From contig OZ022244.1 in the NCBI GenBank assembly GCA_963978895.1, positions 382,001 through 446,000 on the forward strand: a DNA stretch of 64,000 nt, written 5' to 3'. This document shows, piece after piece, positions 53,017 to 64,000 of this stretch (position 1 is its first letter; every line of letters begins with the position of its first letter). This DNA comes from Erpobdella octoculata (taxonomy: Eukaryota > Annelida > Clitellata > Hirudinida > Erpobdellidae). A model generated the notes under the pieces. That model did not search any database, had not been told where the DNA came from, and was given only the letters and a program-made list of their open reading frames with translations. Both the position numbers and the translations under genes were made by a program.

Positions 53017-56000
53017 ATGAGATCGTTTATCTCGGTCGTTTTCATGTTCATTCTTCAATTCTCTCTCGACATACGATGTCGTGCGACAACTCCAGAACCA
53101 AGTAAAATTTAATTTAAAGTGAAATTGCATTTAACGTATATTAATTGTTCCTTTCCCTAAATCCAGTCTGCTTTTAGTGTTAATACTACCACCACTGCTG
53201 CCTTACCGTAGGTGCCTGTAGAATACTCAGGGCTACGCCCCTGTAATCCCCCTTGAAAAAAGGGCCAAAGGGTTAAAGAAAGGTTCAAATAATATATACA
53301 CTTAAAATGCACTTTTACACATTTTATATATCTAAGCAGATCGGTAAATTAAGGTATTTATTATTATTATTATTATTATCAATCGTCAGCTAGTCGTCCT
53401 TTTTTGAAACTGTACATTACAAAAGAAGCAATGGAAAGTGGTGCCAGAATCTTGGCCCGGGATCTCTCAACGGCCATAACAATCCAAGGACTCGAGAGCT
53501 TTGCCATCCAGGATGACCAAATGGATGACGGCGAGTTCAAAACTTATTCGTTCGACATCAAGGTAAAGCATTTTTATTTGTAGTTTTTCAAGTAAAAGAA
53601 GAGATATTCTGCTTAACTGAATGTTTTACAAAATTGCATTTAATGCATGGCTGCAATACAATATTAACCCTACTACTACCAATGGTGTAATAACAACGAT
53701 CAGAATTCGGTGAAGTTTTGTGACCATCTATATATATATATATATATATATAGTATATATATATATATATATATAAATGACCCTTTCCGTATGTCCTTTA
53801 TGCATTGCTACACCATTCATCCGATCGTAATGAAATTTTCACACAACCTTGAGAGCCAAAGGGAGGGAATTATAGTGAAAAAATTGAAATCGGTCACAAA
53901 ATCATATATATAAGCGACCGGGAGCGGGAAAGCGACCAGGAACGGGAGAGCAACCGGGAACAGGAGAGCAACCGGGAGCGCAAGTGGGGAAGGAAACGAG
54001 AGCGAGAGACAAACAAACATTAGAAAAACCTCTAAAAACCCCGTGTACCCCGCTAGTTTAAAATAAAAAACCAAGGGTTTTGTAGGGGGGTGGGGTTTAT
54101 TTGTACAGGGTTAACTTATAATTTTAACACTTATAAATTAATCGAAGGTCATTTCAACGAACATCTCGACATCGAAAATCTCACTCAAAACCCGTGCCAG
54201 CGGCACAGTCAACATCGTGCTGTCTGACTTCCTCGTGTCAAGCAACATAACCATGTCATGCACGAATGTCGTATACAGCAGATGGCCCGTCAAAAACGTA
54301 GAGAGCTCCGTGAAGAATCTATCCGTAAGCTTCTCTCTGAATAGAAGCGTTTACTTGGAACGCCTCTCCTGTTCCACCGTTATCGGCGATTCCGAAATGC
54401 CTCGGTCTGGATTCGCCAGAATATGTGGTGCTTCGGGATCGATGTTGGTTTAAATGGAGTTTAATATTTCACTTTGTTAATTAAAATAACTAAACTTAAG
54501 CATTAAAATCCCTCAAAGTTCTCAGAACACTGGCAGTAAAGCCTCTAGGAACACTCCTGAGTTACCAGATTAGCCACAGTTTGGAGGATGAGTTTAGTCT
54601 ATACATCACCTGAGCTGCAAAATTAGCCACAGGAAAAAGGTTTATGGCTACACAAATGCGCATTGATTTAAAAGGTTTTTAGGTTCGTATAATATTCTAT
54701 CCCACTCCAATTCTGTGGTAAATCTAAATTAAATATATTCTTTTTATTGGCCACACTCATCCCGCGAAGACAGCTAGGCAATGAATATTTTTAACTTATA
54801 CTTTATTATTATTATTCTTATAAGATTCTCACTTCTGAATTTAACTAGAGCAGCTCCTATGAGAGAAGCCTTCGAATCATCACTCAACAGTACCCTGTGC
54901 AAAATCGTCTCTGACATCTTGAGGGACACAGCATCAAGTTTCAACAGAGAAGCTCCGGTCTACGAGGGAATCGTACTTAAGTACAACCTGTTAGATCAGA
55001 TAACTTACCGGGACGGCCACGCTGAAGCATCTCTGTCTGGACGTTGTACGGACAACGAAGCTGAAGAATCAGATGACGTTAGAACATTTTGAGTTTGAAG
55101 TTTAATCAACAGTTGATAAATCATTCACTTGGAAACCCCGATGAGTTTGATCAGCTGTGCAGTAAGTGCCCTGAGATCAACTGGTAGATGTTTCAGGACC
55201 GGAGATGACAGAGGATTCGTGACCCGTTCCGATCGAGAGAGCACGTAAAACTCTGCGTTTCCAAACGTTCGAGTCATTCCTTGTGCTACTCACGTCAGTC
55301 ACAAATATAAAGCAACGTCCGAAACACGCCACAGCTGCTTTTACTCCTCCCCAATCAAGTGTTAATTAATTAAACAATTGTGTTAGTTAACTAATTATGT
55401 CAATTAACTAATTATGTCAATTAACTAATTATGTCAATTAACTAATTATGTTAATTAACTAATTATGTTAATTAACTAATTATGTCTATTAACTAATTAT
55501 GTTAATTAACTAATTATGTTAATTAACTAATTATGTCAATTAACTAATTATGTTAATTAACTAATTATGTTGATTAATAATTTGGCCGACGATGTGGAAG
55601 GTTCCTCTGATGACATACAAGCCGGGCGGATTGTACTCGATGGACATATCGGAAAACTTGCTGAACTCCGTAGCTCGAGCTACCTTTAACGAAGCGCGTA
55701 ACACCTGGACGAGGATGTTTCGGTATGCAAACACGAGAGTAAGCGTAACACTTTAATTACAATTTTTTTAATATTAGTCTTTAATTATATTAATTTATTA
55801 GGCACAGGAACAAAGCCTCTTTCTTGCCTTTACAAAAATGCTCGAAACAAAAAATCACATCCAGTGTCACTGTATAAAAAATATACACATATAGATATAT
55901 ATGTATATATAAAAACAACAATAAATTAATGCCTACAAGTTTTAGTTCAGTTTATATTCCATTCATACATTGTTGATGCCCATTCTACATCCAGTTTATT

Positions 56001-56614
56001 CCTGCACGTTTTCTTGCCATAATAACACTATTTCAGGCAAACTGTTCCAGTGCTGCACCACTCTGTAGCTGGAAAAACGCTTTATAACGTCTTGTTTTAT
56101 TAAAATTAAACTTTAAAAAAAAAACTTTTCTTTTAACGGATCATCATTACAGACTCTTCCTCAGAAATTGATCGTGAAAAACGCTACGAACGATTTAAAA
56201 TACTACTTCCAAGTCGGGACGTACGGAGCTCCGAGGTTCACTTTCCGAAAAGGTCAGAGGTCGCTGGCCGTCGAAGCGTACGGACAGCTGTACCACGCGT
56301 ATTCCAGATTCGATTACGTCAACATCGACGTGAACGTCACCTCCAATTTCGAAACGTACGCCTTCGACAATTCCCTGGTCGGGTTCATGACCGGTCGGCG
56401 TCGCTGCGACCTCGACGGCCCGTTCGCAGGCGGAGATTTCGAATTCGTCTACGAGTTTACCGCCGTGGTTTGTTTCAAGACGTTCGCCATGATAGACGAG
56501 TACCTGGAGCACGGTATCCCGCTGCCGAGATACGATGGATTCGTTCATAGTCTCAAATTCAATCAAACTAGAAATAAGTATATAGAATTGAAATCTTATA
56601 ATTTGATTTCATAA
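53017..56614 (+). CDS. BPI/LBP-like secreted protein C
   Basis: Six exons: 53017-53101, 53390-53562, 54148-54443, 54849-55077, 55601-55738, 56153-56614, giving 460 residues with phases 1-0-2-0-0. Signal peptide (MRSFISVVFMFILQFSLDIRC); exon 2 begins TSRPFLKLYITKEA; exon 4 has NSTLCKIV and SLSGRC; exon 6 has EHGIPLPRYDGF. The donor of exon 3 is taken as AT-GTTGGT at 54444, because it is the one that joins in frame to the exon 4 acceptor. An unrelated hydrophobic frame just before exon 4 (from 54781) is ignored. A poly(A) signal AATAAA is at 56721. Intron 2 holds a Helitron and intron 4 a minisatellite. It is more diverged from A and B than these are from each other, and the ligand is unknown. 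Confidence 0.8.
53727..54056 (+). mobile_element. Short Helitron derivative in gene C intron 2
   Basis: It starts TCTATATATATATA after an A and ends CCCCGCTAG before a T. The interior keeps TTTATGCATTGCTACACC and CCTTGAGAGCCAA of the larger elements, but the 3' hairpin has decayed (CCCCGTGTACCCC). Confidence 0.75.
55375..55580. repeat. 17-bp minisatellite in gene C intron 4
   Basis: The unit AATTAACTAATTATGTC (or TT, TG) repeats about eleven times and stops about 25 bases before the exon 5 acceptor. Confidence 0.9.
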
Positions 56615-58554
56615 CCTGAAGAGCCTTGAGGAAATCCATTTGAAATGCTTTAACCAAATTTATTGCTGTAAAATTGTTATTAAATATGATGAAGATTATT
56701 TCAATATGAAAATAATAATAAATAAATACTTCATTACATTAAAATTATTATTATGATCATCATCATCATCACTAAATATAAAGATTACATTATCATAAAA
56801 ATACTAGATTGTGATTCGATATATATACTTGATAGCTACTGAGCAGTGATATTTTAAAATTAAAACATAGTCAGAGTGTGTTTTCAGTTCTTTCTAATTA
56901 AACCTTTTTTTAAATTAAATATAATTAAACTTATTAAAATTACAACATCGCCAGAGTGTGTTTTCAGTTCTTTCTAATTAAACCTTCTTTTAAATTAAAC
57001 ATAATTAAACTTAAATGTAAATTAATTTTATATTTAAATGTAATTTAATTTTATAAACAAAACGAAAAGTGGAAAAATTGAAACCTTCTCGGTAAGAAAA
57101 AAAACAAAACATACTGTAATGTACAATTATATAAAAATAACCCCGAACAAATAAAAGATGCAATACTAAAAAACGATTAAAGAAAAAAAACTGGACTGCA
57201 TCGGCTTTTCCCAGAAGTTGGAAAAAACCCAAAACAGAAACCAAGACGAACAGTGCTAATGATAACTAATAACAATATTAATACAAACTCAAATTAAAAA
57301 AGGTAAAGGTAAAACCAATAGGACACCACTTCATAAAATACACTTCAGCACAGCCAGAAGCTCTGCCTTGCTTTTGGAGGCCAGTCTCAAGCCTGGAGAA
57401 AGGAAGAGGGAGAAGTTAAAAGGATCAAATTATGATCCACGACAGAAAGCACTTTGGTATATCCTACATACTGTAATATCAGTCTTAAAACAACTGGTGT
57501 ATAAACTATAAACTGTTATATAAAAAAAAGCACGGCCAGAGTTGTCTCGGGTATGCGGGACCCCATATCCCACAGTCGTCTTGGGCATATGGGACCTCAT
57601 ATTCCAGAGTCGACTCGGGCATACAGGACCCCATATTCCAGAGTCTTCTCTGGCATATGGGGGCCCATAGTCAGACCAGCTGTCCGCATGCGAGTACGAA
57701 ATCTGCATTTGCTGAACAACCCTATAACCCCAGTCTTGAAAAATAATCTTAAGACATTTTAAACATTATTTTAGATATAAGCTTACAGCACAACTGCCAT
57801 TAATTAAACCCACCTTTAACAGAACCTTTTTGTCTTTGCACAACCTACAAGGGAAACTCATTGTGATTTAATTAATAGAAAATATATTAAATGTTTGAAA
57901 ATAGTATTATGTTTGAAAATAAATAATAATGAAAAAAGTGCATTTTAAAAGAAATTAAAATTTCACACATTTTGCTGAATTTTTAAATAAATTTCCAATT
58001 AATTATACATTTGAAAAAATGGAGCATTCCTTAATTATCAATAATATTATTATTAATCCTTTATTGATTTTATTATTATTTTATTACAAACTTTTATTTA
58101 GGTTACAATCTCTGTTTGCGTGTGTGGCTTTCACTGTATGCTAATCTTGCAAGTAAAATTTAACCAGCTTTTTGACTAGTTAGGAAGCTGAAACCTTTAG
58201 CATAGCTTTATATTGGATGACAATACATAATTTAAAAAAAGAAGAAAAAAAACTTAATTTGAACATCTTTCGTATTTCTAAATCGAGTGTATTTGAAATC
58301 AAAGTTTGTGTTGAAAAACTCGTTTTTTTCTATACTTGTTATTACTTATAAGACTATTATAAACCAATTATTTTTACAGACAAAATCTTAAAAAACCAAG
58401 TTGAATGCTTCATTGATTTTGTTCTTTAAATAATAAAGATTTCACGAGATTTTTAAAATAATTAAAAATTTCAATTTAAAATATCGTGCATCGGTAAAAA
58501 TTATAGATTATTCAAATTAGCTATGAAATTAATATTAACACATGCCTTCAAGGG
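56615..58554. other. Spacer between genes C and D, repeat-rich
   Basis: It contains a tandem duplication near 56873-57010 (GTTCTTTCTAATTAAACCTT), a minus-strand copy of the 165-bp dispersed repeat (57296-57455), a 38-40-bp tandem repeat (57540-57665) and a copy of the GAAAAACTCGTTTTTTTC family (58080-58345). No exon is supported. Confidence 0.7.
57540..57665. repeat. About 38-bp tandem repeat with CATATGGGACC
   Basis: Three to four copies of a GC-richer unit containing CATATTCCAGAGTCG, TCGGGCAT and GGACCCCATATTCC. Adjacent units form open frames on both strands that have no other support. Confidence 0.8.
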
Positions 58555-58562
58555 TATAAAAA
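58555..58562 (+). promoter_or_regulatory. Probable TATA box of gene D
   Basis: TATAAAAA within GGGTATAAAAAGGC lies 77 bases before the gene D start codon, leaving room for a 40-50-base leader. Confidence 0.55.
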
Positions 58563-58631
58563 GGCATTTTATTGTAATCACCACCAAGACAACACTGGTT
58601 TGTCAGTAAAAGATTTTTAAATGTATACAAG

Positions 58632-60904
58632 ATGAAACTTTTTGCCCTAGTCATTCTATTCGCCGTACTGGGTGATTGCTTCAGCGAGGAAAGAGGTACG
58701 TCGTAATTGTCCTACTAAATAATACAAATATACTTCGTGTCGGTTTTTATGCCGGGCTGAATAAAGAAGTTTGAAGTACTATTAAAATATAAATATACCA
58801 GATGTTCTTTTTTATGCGTGGTTAAATAAAGAAGTTTGATGTACTATTAAAATATAAATATACCAGCTGTTCTTTTTTATGCGTGGCTAAATAAAGAAAG
58901 AGTTTAAGAGAAAAGTTCCTTCAGAAAGATGAGATTTCTGGAAGTGTGAAATAGGCTTTCCAGAATTGAAAAAATTCATTATTAACTAAGATAAATGTAT
59001 TGGAATCAACAAACCAAAAAAAAACCCAGAGCAATCCAGCTAGTATCCATATAAATTGACTTTGAACAATGCCTATTATTTTTCTCATTCGCCAGTCGAA
59101 AAAGCCTTCATGAAAGTGTTCATCACCAAAGAGGCGATGATAAAAGGTGCCAAGTTCTTGCGTCTCGACATCTTGGAGGCCATGAGGAGAGAGGAGTTTG
59201 GAAGTTTCTCGGTCAGGAATCGCATGGACGGTTATCTCGACGAATTCAATTTAACCGAAATAAAGGTGATCTATTGAATTCTTATTATAAATATTCAATA
59301 TTTTTTTGTTTTTTTTTTAAACCCGTTGTTTGTAATAAAAAATTAAGGAGTGTTTATATTAAAAATAAAATTAAAAATTTTCATTTCTATATTTAACTGA
59401 TCATCCATCCATCTATCTATAACTTAAATCTGTAGTTTTAATTTTAAAACCAACTTAAACAGAACTAAAAACAAAAAAAAACAAAAAACAATACAGTTAA
59501 ACAATAGCGACATCATGGAGTCGGACGTTACAGTCAACACCTACGAGAACGGAACAGTCAACGTCACCATAATAGATTTCTCCTTGCAGACTAACTCCAG
59601 CGTATCAGGCACGACCATCATCAATCCCAACGCCAGGCTGTACCTCGGCAAAGCCGACATGGACATCTTGAAGAATAACTTTTCCGTGAGCTTCAAGATC
59701 GGTCGTGACGGAACCTTGCTGAGCCCGTCGTGTTACCACTCTACTCGACGTGATTTCACCTATTTCACCCCCAATTTGCCGTATGGCGGCACCGAGAATA
59801 CGCTGTGAGTAGATTGAAAAAAGGCAGAATTATTTTTTTTAATAGCTCGTTAGAGATTTACAATATAAATATTTGAAATTGAATTCTTATTAAAGTAAAA
59901 AAATGATCAACCGATCATCAGATTTTGACCGCACCTTTCTGTCCCGGTCGTCCCACGGGCAGATAAGGATAATCTGGTTTGTAGAACCAGCTAAGATGGA
60001 TTCAAATAGAACATCTGTCTGTCTGCCCATCCATCAATCATCTATCCTCTGGTTCATCTTTACCGATTTTCCATCAGTCAATCTATTTTCCATTCATTTA
60101 TACATCTATCTATTTTTATCTCATCACTCATGTCATATTTACTAACATTCCAAATTTAGTTTTTTTTCTGTAAATTTAAAACAGAATAAAAAAAATCAGA
60201 GCCGCATTTCGTTCGACAGTCAACAGGACTCTGTGCCAAATCGCCATCGGCGTCGTAAACAGCACGGTAAGTAGTCACAAAGTCTGGAGATATGTTTACC
60301 CTGAAGTTCGCCTCGAATATTCCATTATGGGCGATATTGTCTACAACGATAACTACGCCGTGATACACTTCACTGCGGAAGCTGAAGACGACGATAGTAT
60401 TTCAGAGGTTGGGTTAACCATTGTGGTGTGCAATAATTTGATCGACAGCTCAGTTGTTAAAACGATTCGAAAATATTTCCGGTCGGGCTCTGTTGTCTCT
60501 ATATGAAATAGTACCAAGAAACTCACAAGTTTTGCGCAACTTTGTAAAAATATCTTTAAAAAACATTCTTGTAGTCAAAATATATACTGGTGTTCTTCAA
60601 TGATGCTATAAATTAAGTTAATAGTATATGCATAATGTACACATATATACGTAAACTAATAATTATAATATATAAAACTAACAATAATATATAATAATTG
60701 TCATATACAGTAAAAGTCCTCTAGAGCAACAGCCTCAAGAGCAGCTGCTAAGAGCAACAGACACTTTTGCTCGGAGCAGAATTTCTTAAATCCGTATCTG
60801 GCCTAGAGTAGCATGTTCCCGAAAAACGGACAGGCACGAGAAGCAGACAGTTTTGCTCTTCCCGAGGGTGTCTGCTCTTCAGGACGTTTAATACACACAC
60901 ACAC

Positions 60905-60936
<32 letters not shown>

Positions 60937-62076
60937 ATACAAATTTGTTAAATATAAAATATTCGTATAATAAATTATGTTTTTAATTGATACATCTTGA
61001 AAGGCTCCTGAAATGCCATACCAGCCAGAGGGATTGTTTTCTTTTTTAATATCGCAGAACGTCTTTAACTCCGTATCCCGTCTTACATTCAGGAAAACGA
61101 GACGCTTTTACACAAGAATTTCTCCTTATCATGACGTTAGCATTTTTAAATTCCATTTTTTTCTTCATAATAGTTTATAATCTTATAATCCCAATCTTTT
61201 AAGACTCAAATAGCAGTGTGTAGAGAATTTCAAAGTACTTCCTGTTGTGGACCATAATTTGACCCTTTGTTTCTTTCACTCCTCCTTTATCCAGGCTTGG
61301 GACTGGCCTGCAAAAGCGAGACAGAGTTTTATTAATTTCTAGATAAAAAGCGTTTGTTGTATTCAAATTTACATCACCTGCATGAAAATGCCCATATCAC
61401 AGGGCCACCTGATCGTGTGTGTGCGCATGTGTGTGTGTAAAAAAAAATGACAGGAACTATCAGTCATTATTTTTTGATAATGGTGGGTAGCTCAATGAGG
61501 ATCTTGCATAAGACAAGGTCATGTAACCTAACCCAACCTAAATGTTATTTCCAAACATGACAGATACTTCCTTTAAGCACTGCAAACATAAATGACATGC
61601 CGGAAGACGTGCATTACCGTCTCCACGTGCAGCCCATCAGACGCCCGGATTTCAGAATAAAAACGGACACAAAATGCATCGTCGCCCAAATCCTAGGGGA
61701 CATCGAAGCCGTCGGGACCGACTACTCGAAGAAGATAGCCAGCATGTACATAAACTACATGTCGTACTTCGAAGTGGAAGACTTCAACAACACGCTGGTC
61801 GGGCATCAGACGATCGTCGAACACTGTGACATCCATTCGTCCGAGCCGGAGGCGGCTGCGGATTTCGTCGAGAGCGCCGAGTTCAAGTTCCTGTACGTTT
61901 TCAAGCAGCTGGTGTGCCGAGAGACGTACGACATTATGGAGAAACACCTGGAAAACGGAATTCCGCTTCCCGTTTACGACGGACTCCTGACGGAGACGTG
62001 GTTCCAGTGCTCCAAGACACGGTATTTAGTCATGCACAGGTCCGGCAAGATGACCTCTTCGTACAGGCAGATATAA
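58632..62076 (+). CDS. BPI/LBP-like secreted protein D
   Basis: Six exons: 58632-58695, 59096-59265, 59497-59804, 60185-60407, 61004-61135, 61564-62076, giving 469 residues with phases 1-0-2-0-0. Signal peptide MKLFALVILFAVLGDCFS; exon 2 VEKAFMKVFITKEAM; exon 4 FRSTVNRTLCQIAI; exon 5 the same length as in A (132 bases); exon 6 ENGIPLPVYDGL. The GTC/GRC cysteine motif near the end of exon 4 in A-C is replaced by FTAEAE, so one family cysteine is lost. A TATA box lies upstream, and AATAAA at 62156 is 80 bases after the stop. It is predicted to be an extracellular TULIP-fold lipid-binding protein; whether it binds lipopolysaccharide cannot be judged from sequence. Confidence 0.82.
61165..61335 (+). 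repeat. Dispersed repeat copy in gene D intron 5
   Basis: Matches the repeat at 40185-40350: ATAATAGTTTATAATC at the start, CTTCCTGTTGTGGACCATAA in the middle, CCAGGCTTGGGACTGGCC near the end. Confidence 0.75.
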
Positions 62077-62883
62077 CACAGGAATTCTGAATTCTGATTT
62101 TTTGTTATAAACCAGCTATTTTTCTGTTTTATGGAAAATGATTAAAGATTATATGAATAAAACTCATATATTATGTATTATCAAAATTGACTTTCTATTT
62201 TTTGTTCATCTTAATTCTTTAAATGTAAAAAGCAAAGTTATTGTCACAAAAACGACATAATGTCAATTAAAAATGGACTGGATTCCTTAAAATCATGTCG
62301 GTTCCCTAAAAAGTATACTGCTTCCCATAAAAACATAGTACTAGTTTCTTTGAAAGTACATAAGTTACCTCTATAGCAAAATGGTTTCTTTAAAAATTCA
62401 CTGATTCCTCTCAAATTGCACTAATCATGTGCTTAATAATGTTTAAAGCAAACTTTTAACATAATTTCTTCTGATAATGGTATCTCCTGAAATCCAATTT
62501 AAAAACAAATGAAAAGAAAATTTTGTCAACTTTGATACTGAAAAAGTTCTATACCTACTTCTTTCTTCTACAACTTTTATTTATCTTCCCCTTCTGACAA
62601 AGAATACAACTTTAGAATTTGTGTGTATATGCCAATGTACTTCATTCTTTATGAACATAACGTGGCAAGACTTAGTTGATTCCTACATCAAGCCATTGGC
62701 TATTCTTGAAGAAAAAAATTCTCTGCCTTTTTGAAACCTTAAAATTGTACTTGTGAAATGCTCTTCTTGGATTTAATTCCGGTGATCTGAGAGGGTTGGA
62801 TGATACTCGAGGTTTAATAGAATGCATTTTCATAGTTTGTATGTATGTATGTATGTTTGTATGTATGTATGTATGTATGTATG

Positions 62884-62914
<31 letters not shown>

Positions 62915-63360
62915 GTATGTGTGTATGTATGTATGTGTGTGTATGTATGTATGTATGTGTGTATGTATGTATGTATAAATGTATGGGTAAACGAAATCGA
63001 CTGATTTCAGATGGGTTAGAGTTATACATCAACTTAAACTTTTACAATCGATAAATTCCGTTTTGATGAATTCAAATAAACGGTCAGCTAATTAAATAAC
63101 CAAAAAAAACTCCATAAAAAATCAATCAACCGTTATTACAACCGATTTAAATTTTTAATTTAAAACGGCAAATATCATCGACTTCAACTTCAATCATTAA
63201 TATTAATTATATAATAAAATTTTAAAACAAAATAAATTAACTTTTAAAAAGTATCACATCTACCTAAGGATCAAGAGACAGACAAAAAATCATTTTCCGA
63301 GCTCTGAAGTTCTTAAACTCTCTTAAACCATCGTTTGGATTCAACTTTGGGACTGCTACG
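62077..63360. other. Spacer between genes D and E
   Basis: AT-rich, with the gene D poly(A) signal at 62156-62161 and a (TATG)n microsatellite at 62838-62985. No further gene is seen. Confidence 0.7.
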
Positions 63361-64000
63361 ATGAAAATCATCCTCTTGGTGACTCTATTCTCCATATCAG
63401 CTTGTGGTAAGACTATTTGTAATTACTAGTAATTAGCTATGATAACCATGTAGTACAAATAAGTTAGTCTTTTCTCAATAAATGTCTTATACAATAAGAA
63501 CTTTGACTTTTGATGCAGAAATTAAAAAGTTGATTTTTTAGGCCCATTGATTCTGAAGTTGAGTTAACATCCCAATCCTAGTTTTGGCCAATACATAAAT
63601 GAGGCTGAAGACTACAATGGTACTGTATCTTCAGAAAAAGCTTCAATACTATTTCCTACTGTATTGCTGTCCTACATAAGCAAGCCAAATCAATTTAGAT
63701 GACTTTTCTGGATTTAAGTGTACCAAAAGGCACTATATAAGTTCATTTTGATTGATTGATTGAATCAGAAAGCTAATCTTTATTAGTCTCAAATATTACA
63801 CAATAAACCTCTGTAATTCTTCGTCTCTCCAAAACAAATAAACTCCCAATTCCGATACAAAATATTCACACACTCACTCACACACACACACTCACTCACA
63901 CACACACACTCACTCACACACACACTCACTCACACACACATGCATATTTCTTCTTCTTTGCAAGTCCCAGTCAACCGGCCAGGGATCAAGCTGTACATCT
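63361..64000 (+). CDS. BPI/LBP-like secreted protein E, 5' end only
   Basis: Exon 1 (63361-63406) encodes a signal peptide MKIILLVTLFSISACG and ends in phase 1 with a GTAAGA donor. Exon 2 starts at 63971 after TCCCAG and reads VNRPGIKLYI before the window ends. This matches the exon 2 starts of genes A (VNHQGLKMFL) and B (ASRPGVKVFF). The same strand, spacing and phase make it the fifth member of the cluster. Confidence 0.75.
63866..63945. repeat. (CA)n/(CTCA)n microsatellite in gene E intron 1
   Basis: Alternating CACACACA and CTCACTCA runs, ending 26 bases before the exon 2 acceptor. Confidence 0.92.

Noticed and set aside
54781..54848. Start codon and hydrophobic stretch just before exon 4 of gene C, as if a new signal peptide
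   Set aside because: The acceptor at 54847-54848 joins in phase with exon 3, and this segment has no match in the paralogues.
57430..57762. Open frames on both strands over the CATATGGGACC repeats
   Set aside because: They are caused by a 38-40-bp tandem repeat and carry no coding signature beyond it.

Overview
The window is nuclear DNA from a bilaterian animal. It has spliced genes with GT-AG introns, very many di- and tetranucleotide microsatellites, tRNA-derived SINEs, a Penelope-like element and Helitrons. Telomere-like TTAGGG runs and a dispersed repeat that resembles cephalopod short interspersed elements hint at a lophotrochozoan, perhaps a mollusc, but the sequence does not settle this. 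There are no rRNA genes, CRISPR arrays or bacterial operons.

Left part (1-5881, minus strand): the 3' two thirds of a MAP1/futsch-type microtubule-associated protein gene, cut by the left edge. One 4.7-kb exon carries most of it and contains a recent 125-residue tandem duplication. Its N-terminal coding exon was not found in the repeat-rich 13 kb to the right (5882-19122).

Middle part (19123-30770, minus strand): a complete 22-exon model for the orthologue of ZC3H13 (fly Flacc), a component of the m6A methyltransferase complex, about 1382 residues, with every exon phase matching. Its introns hold a Penelope-like GIY-YIG remnant, SINEs and a 0.9-kb higher-order minisatellite.

Right part (32085-64000, plus strand): a tandem family of secreted BPI/LBP-like lipid-binding (TULIP) proteins, called A to E here. 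A, C and D are intact, B has a one-base frameshift in exon 5, and E runs off the right edge. All complete members share six exons with intron phases 1-0-2-0-0. The 9.6-kb last intron of gene B contains an intronless leucine-rich-repeat gene. That gene is itself split by a head-to-tail array of three Helitrons, and removing the array restores its reading frame exactly. More Helitrons lie in and around genes B and C.

The three parts are not an operon or a pathway. The functional unit is the BPI-like cluster, whose members probably arose by tandem duplication and are expected to be secreted and to bind lipid or lipopolysaccharide.
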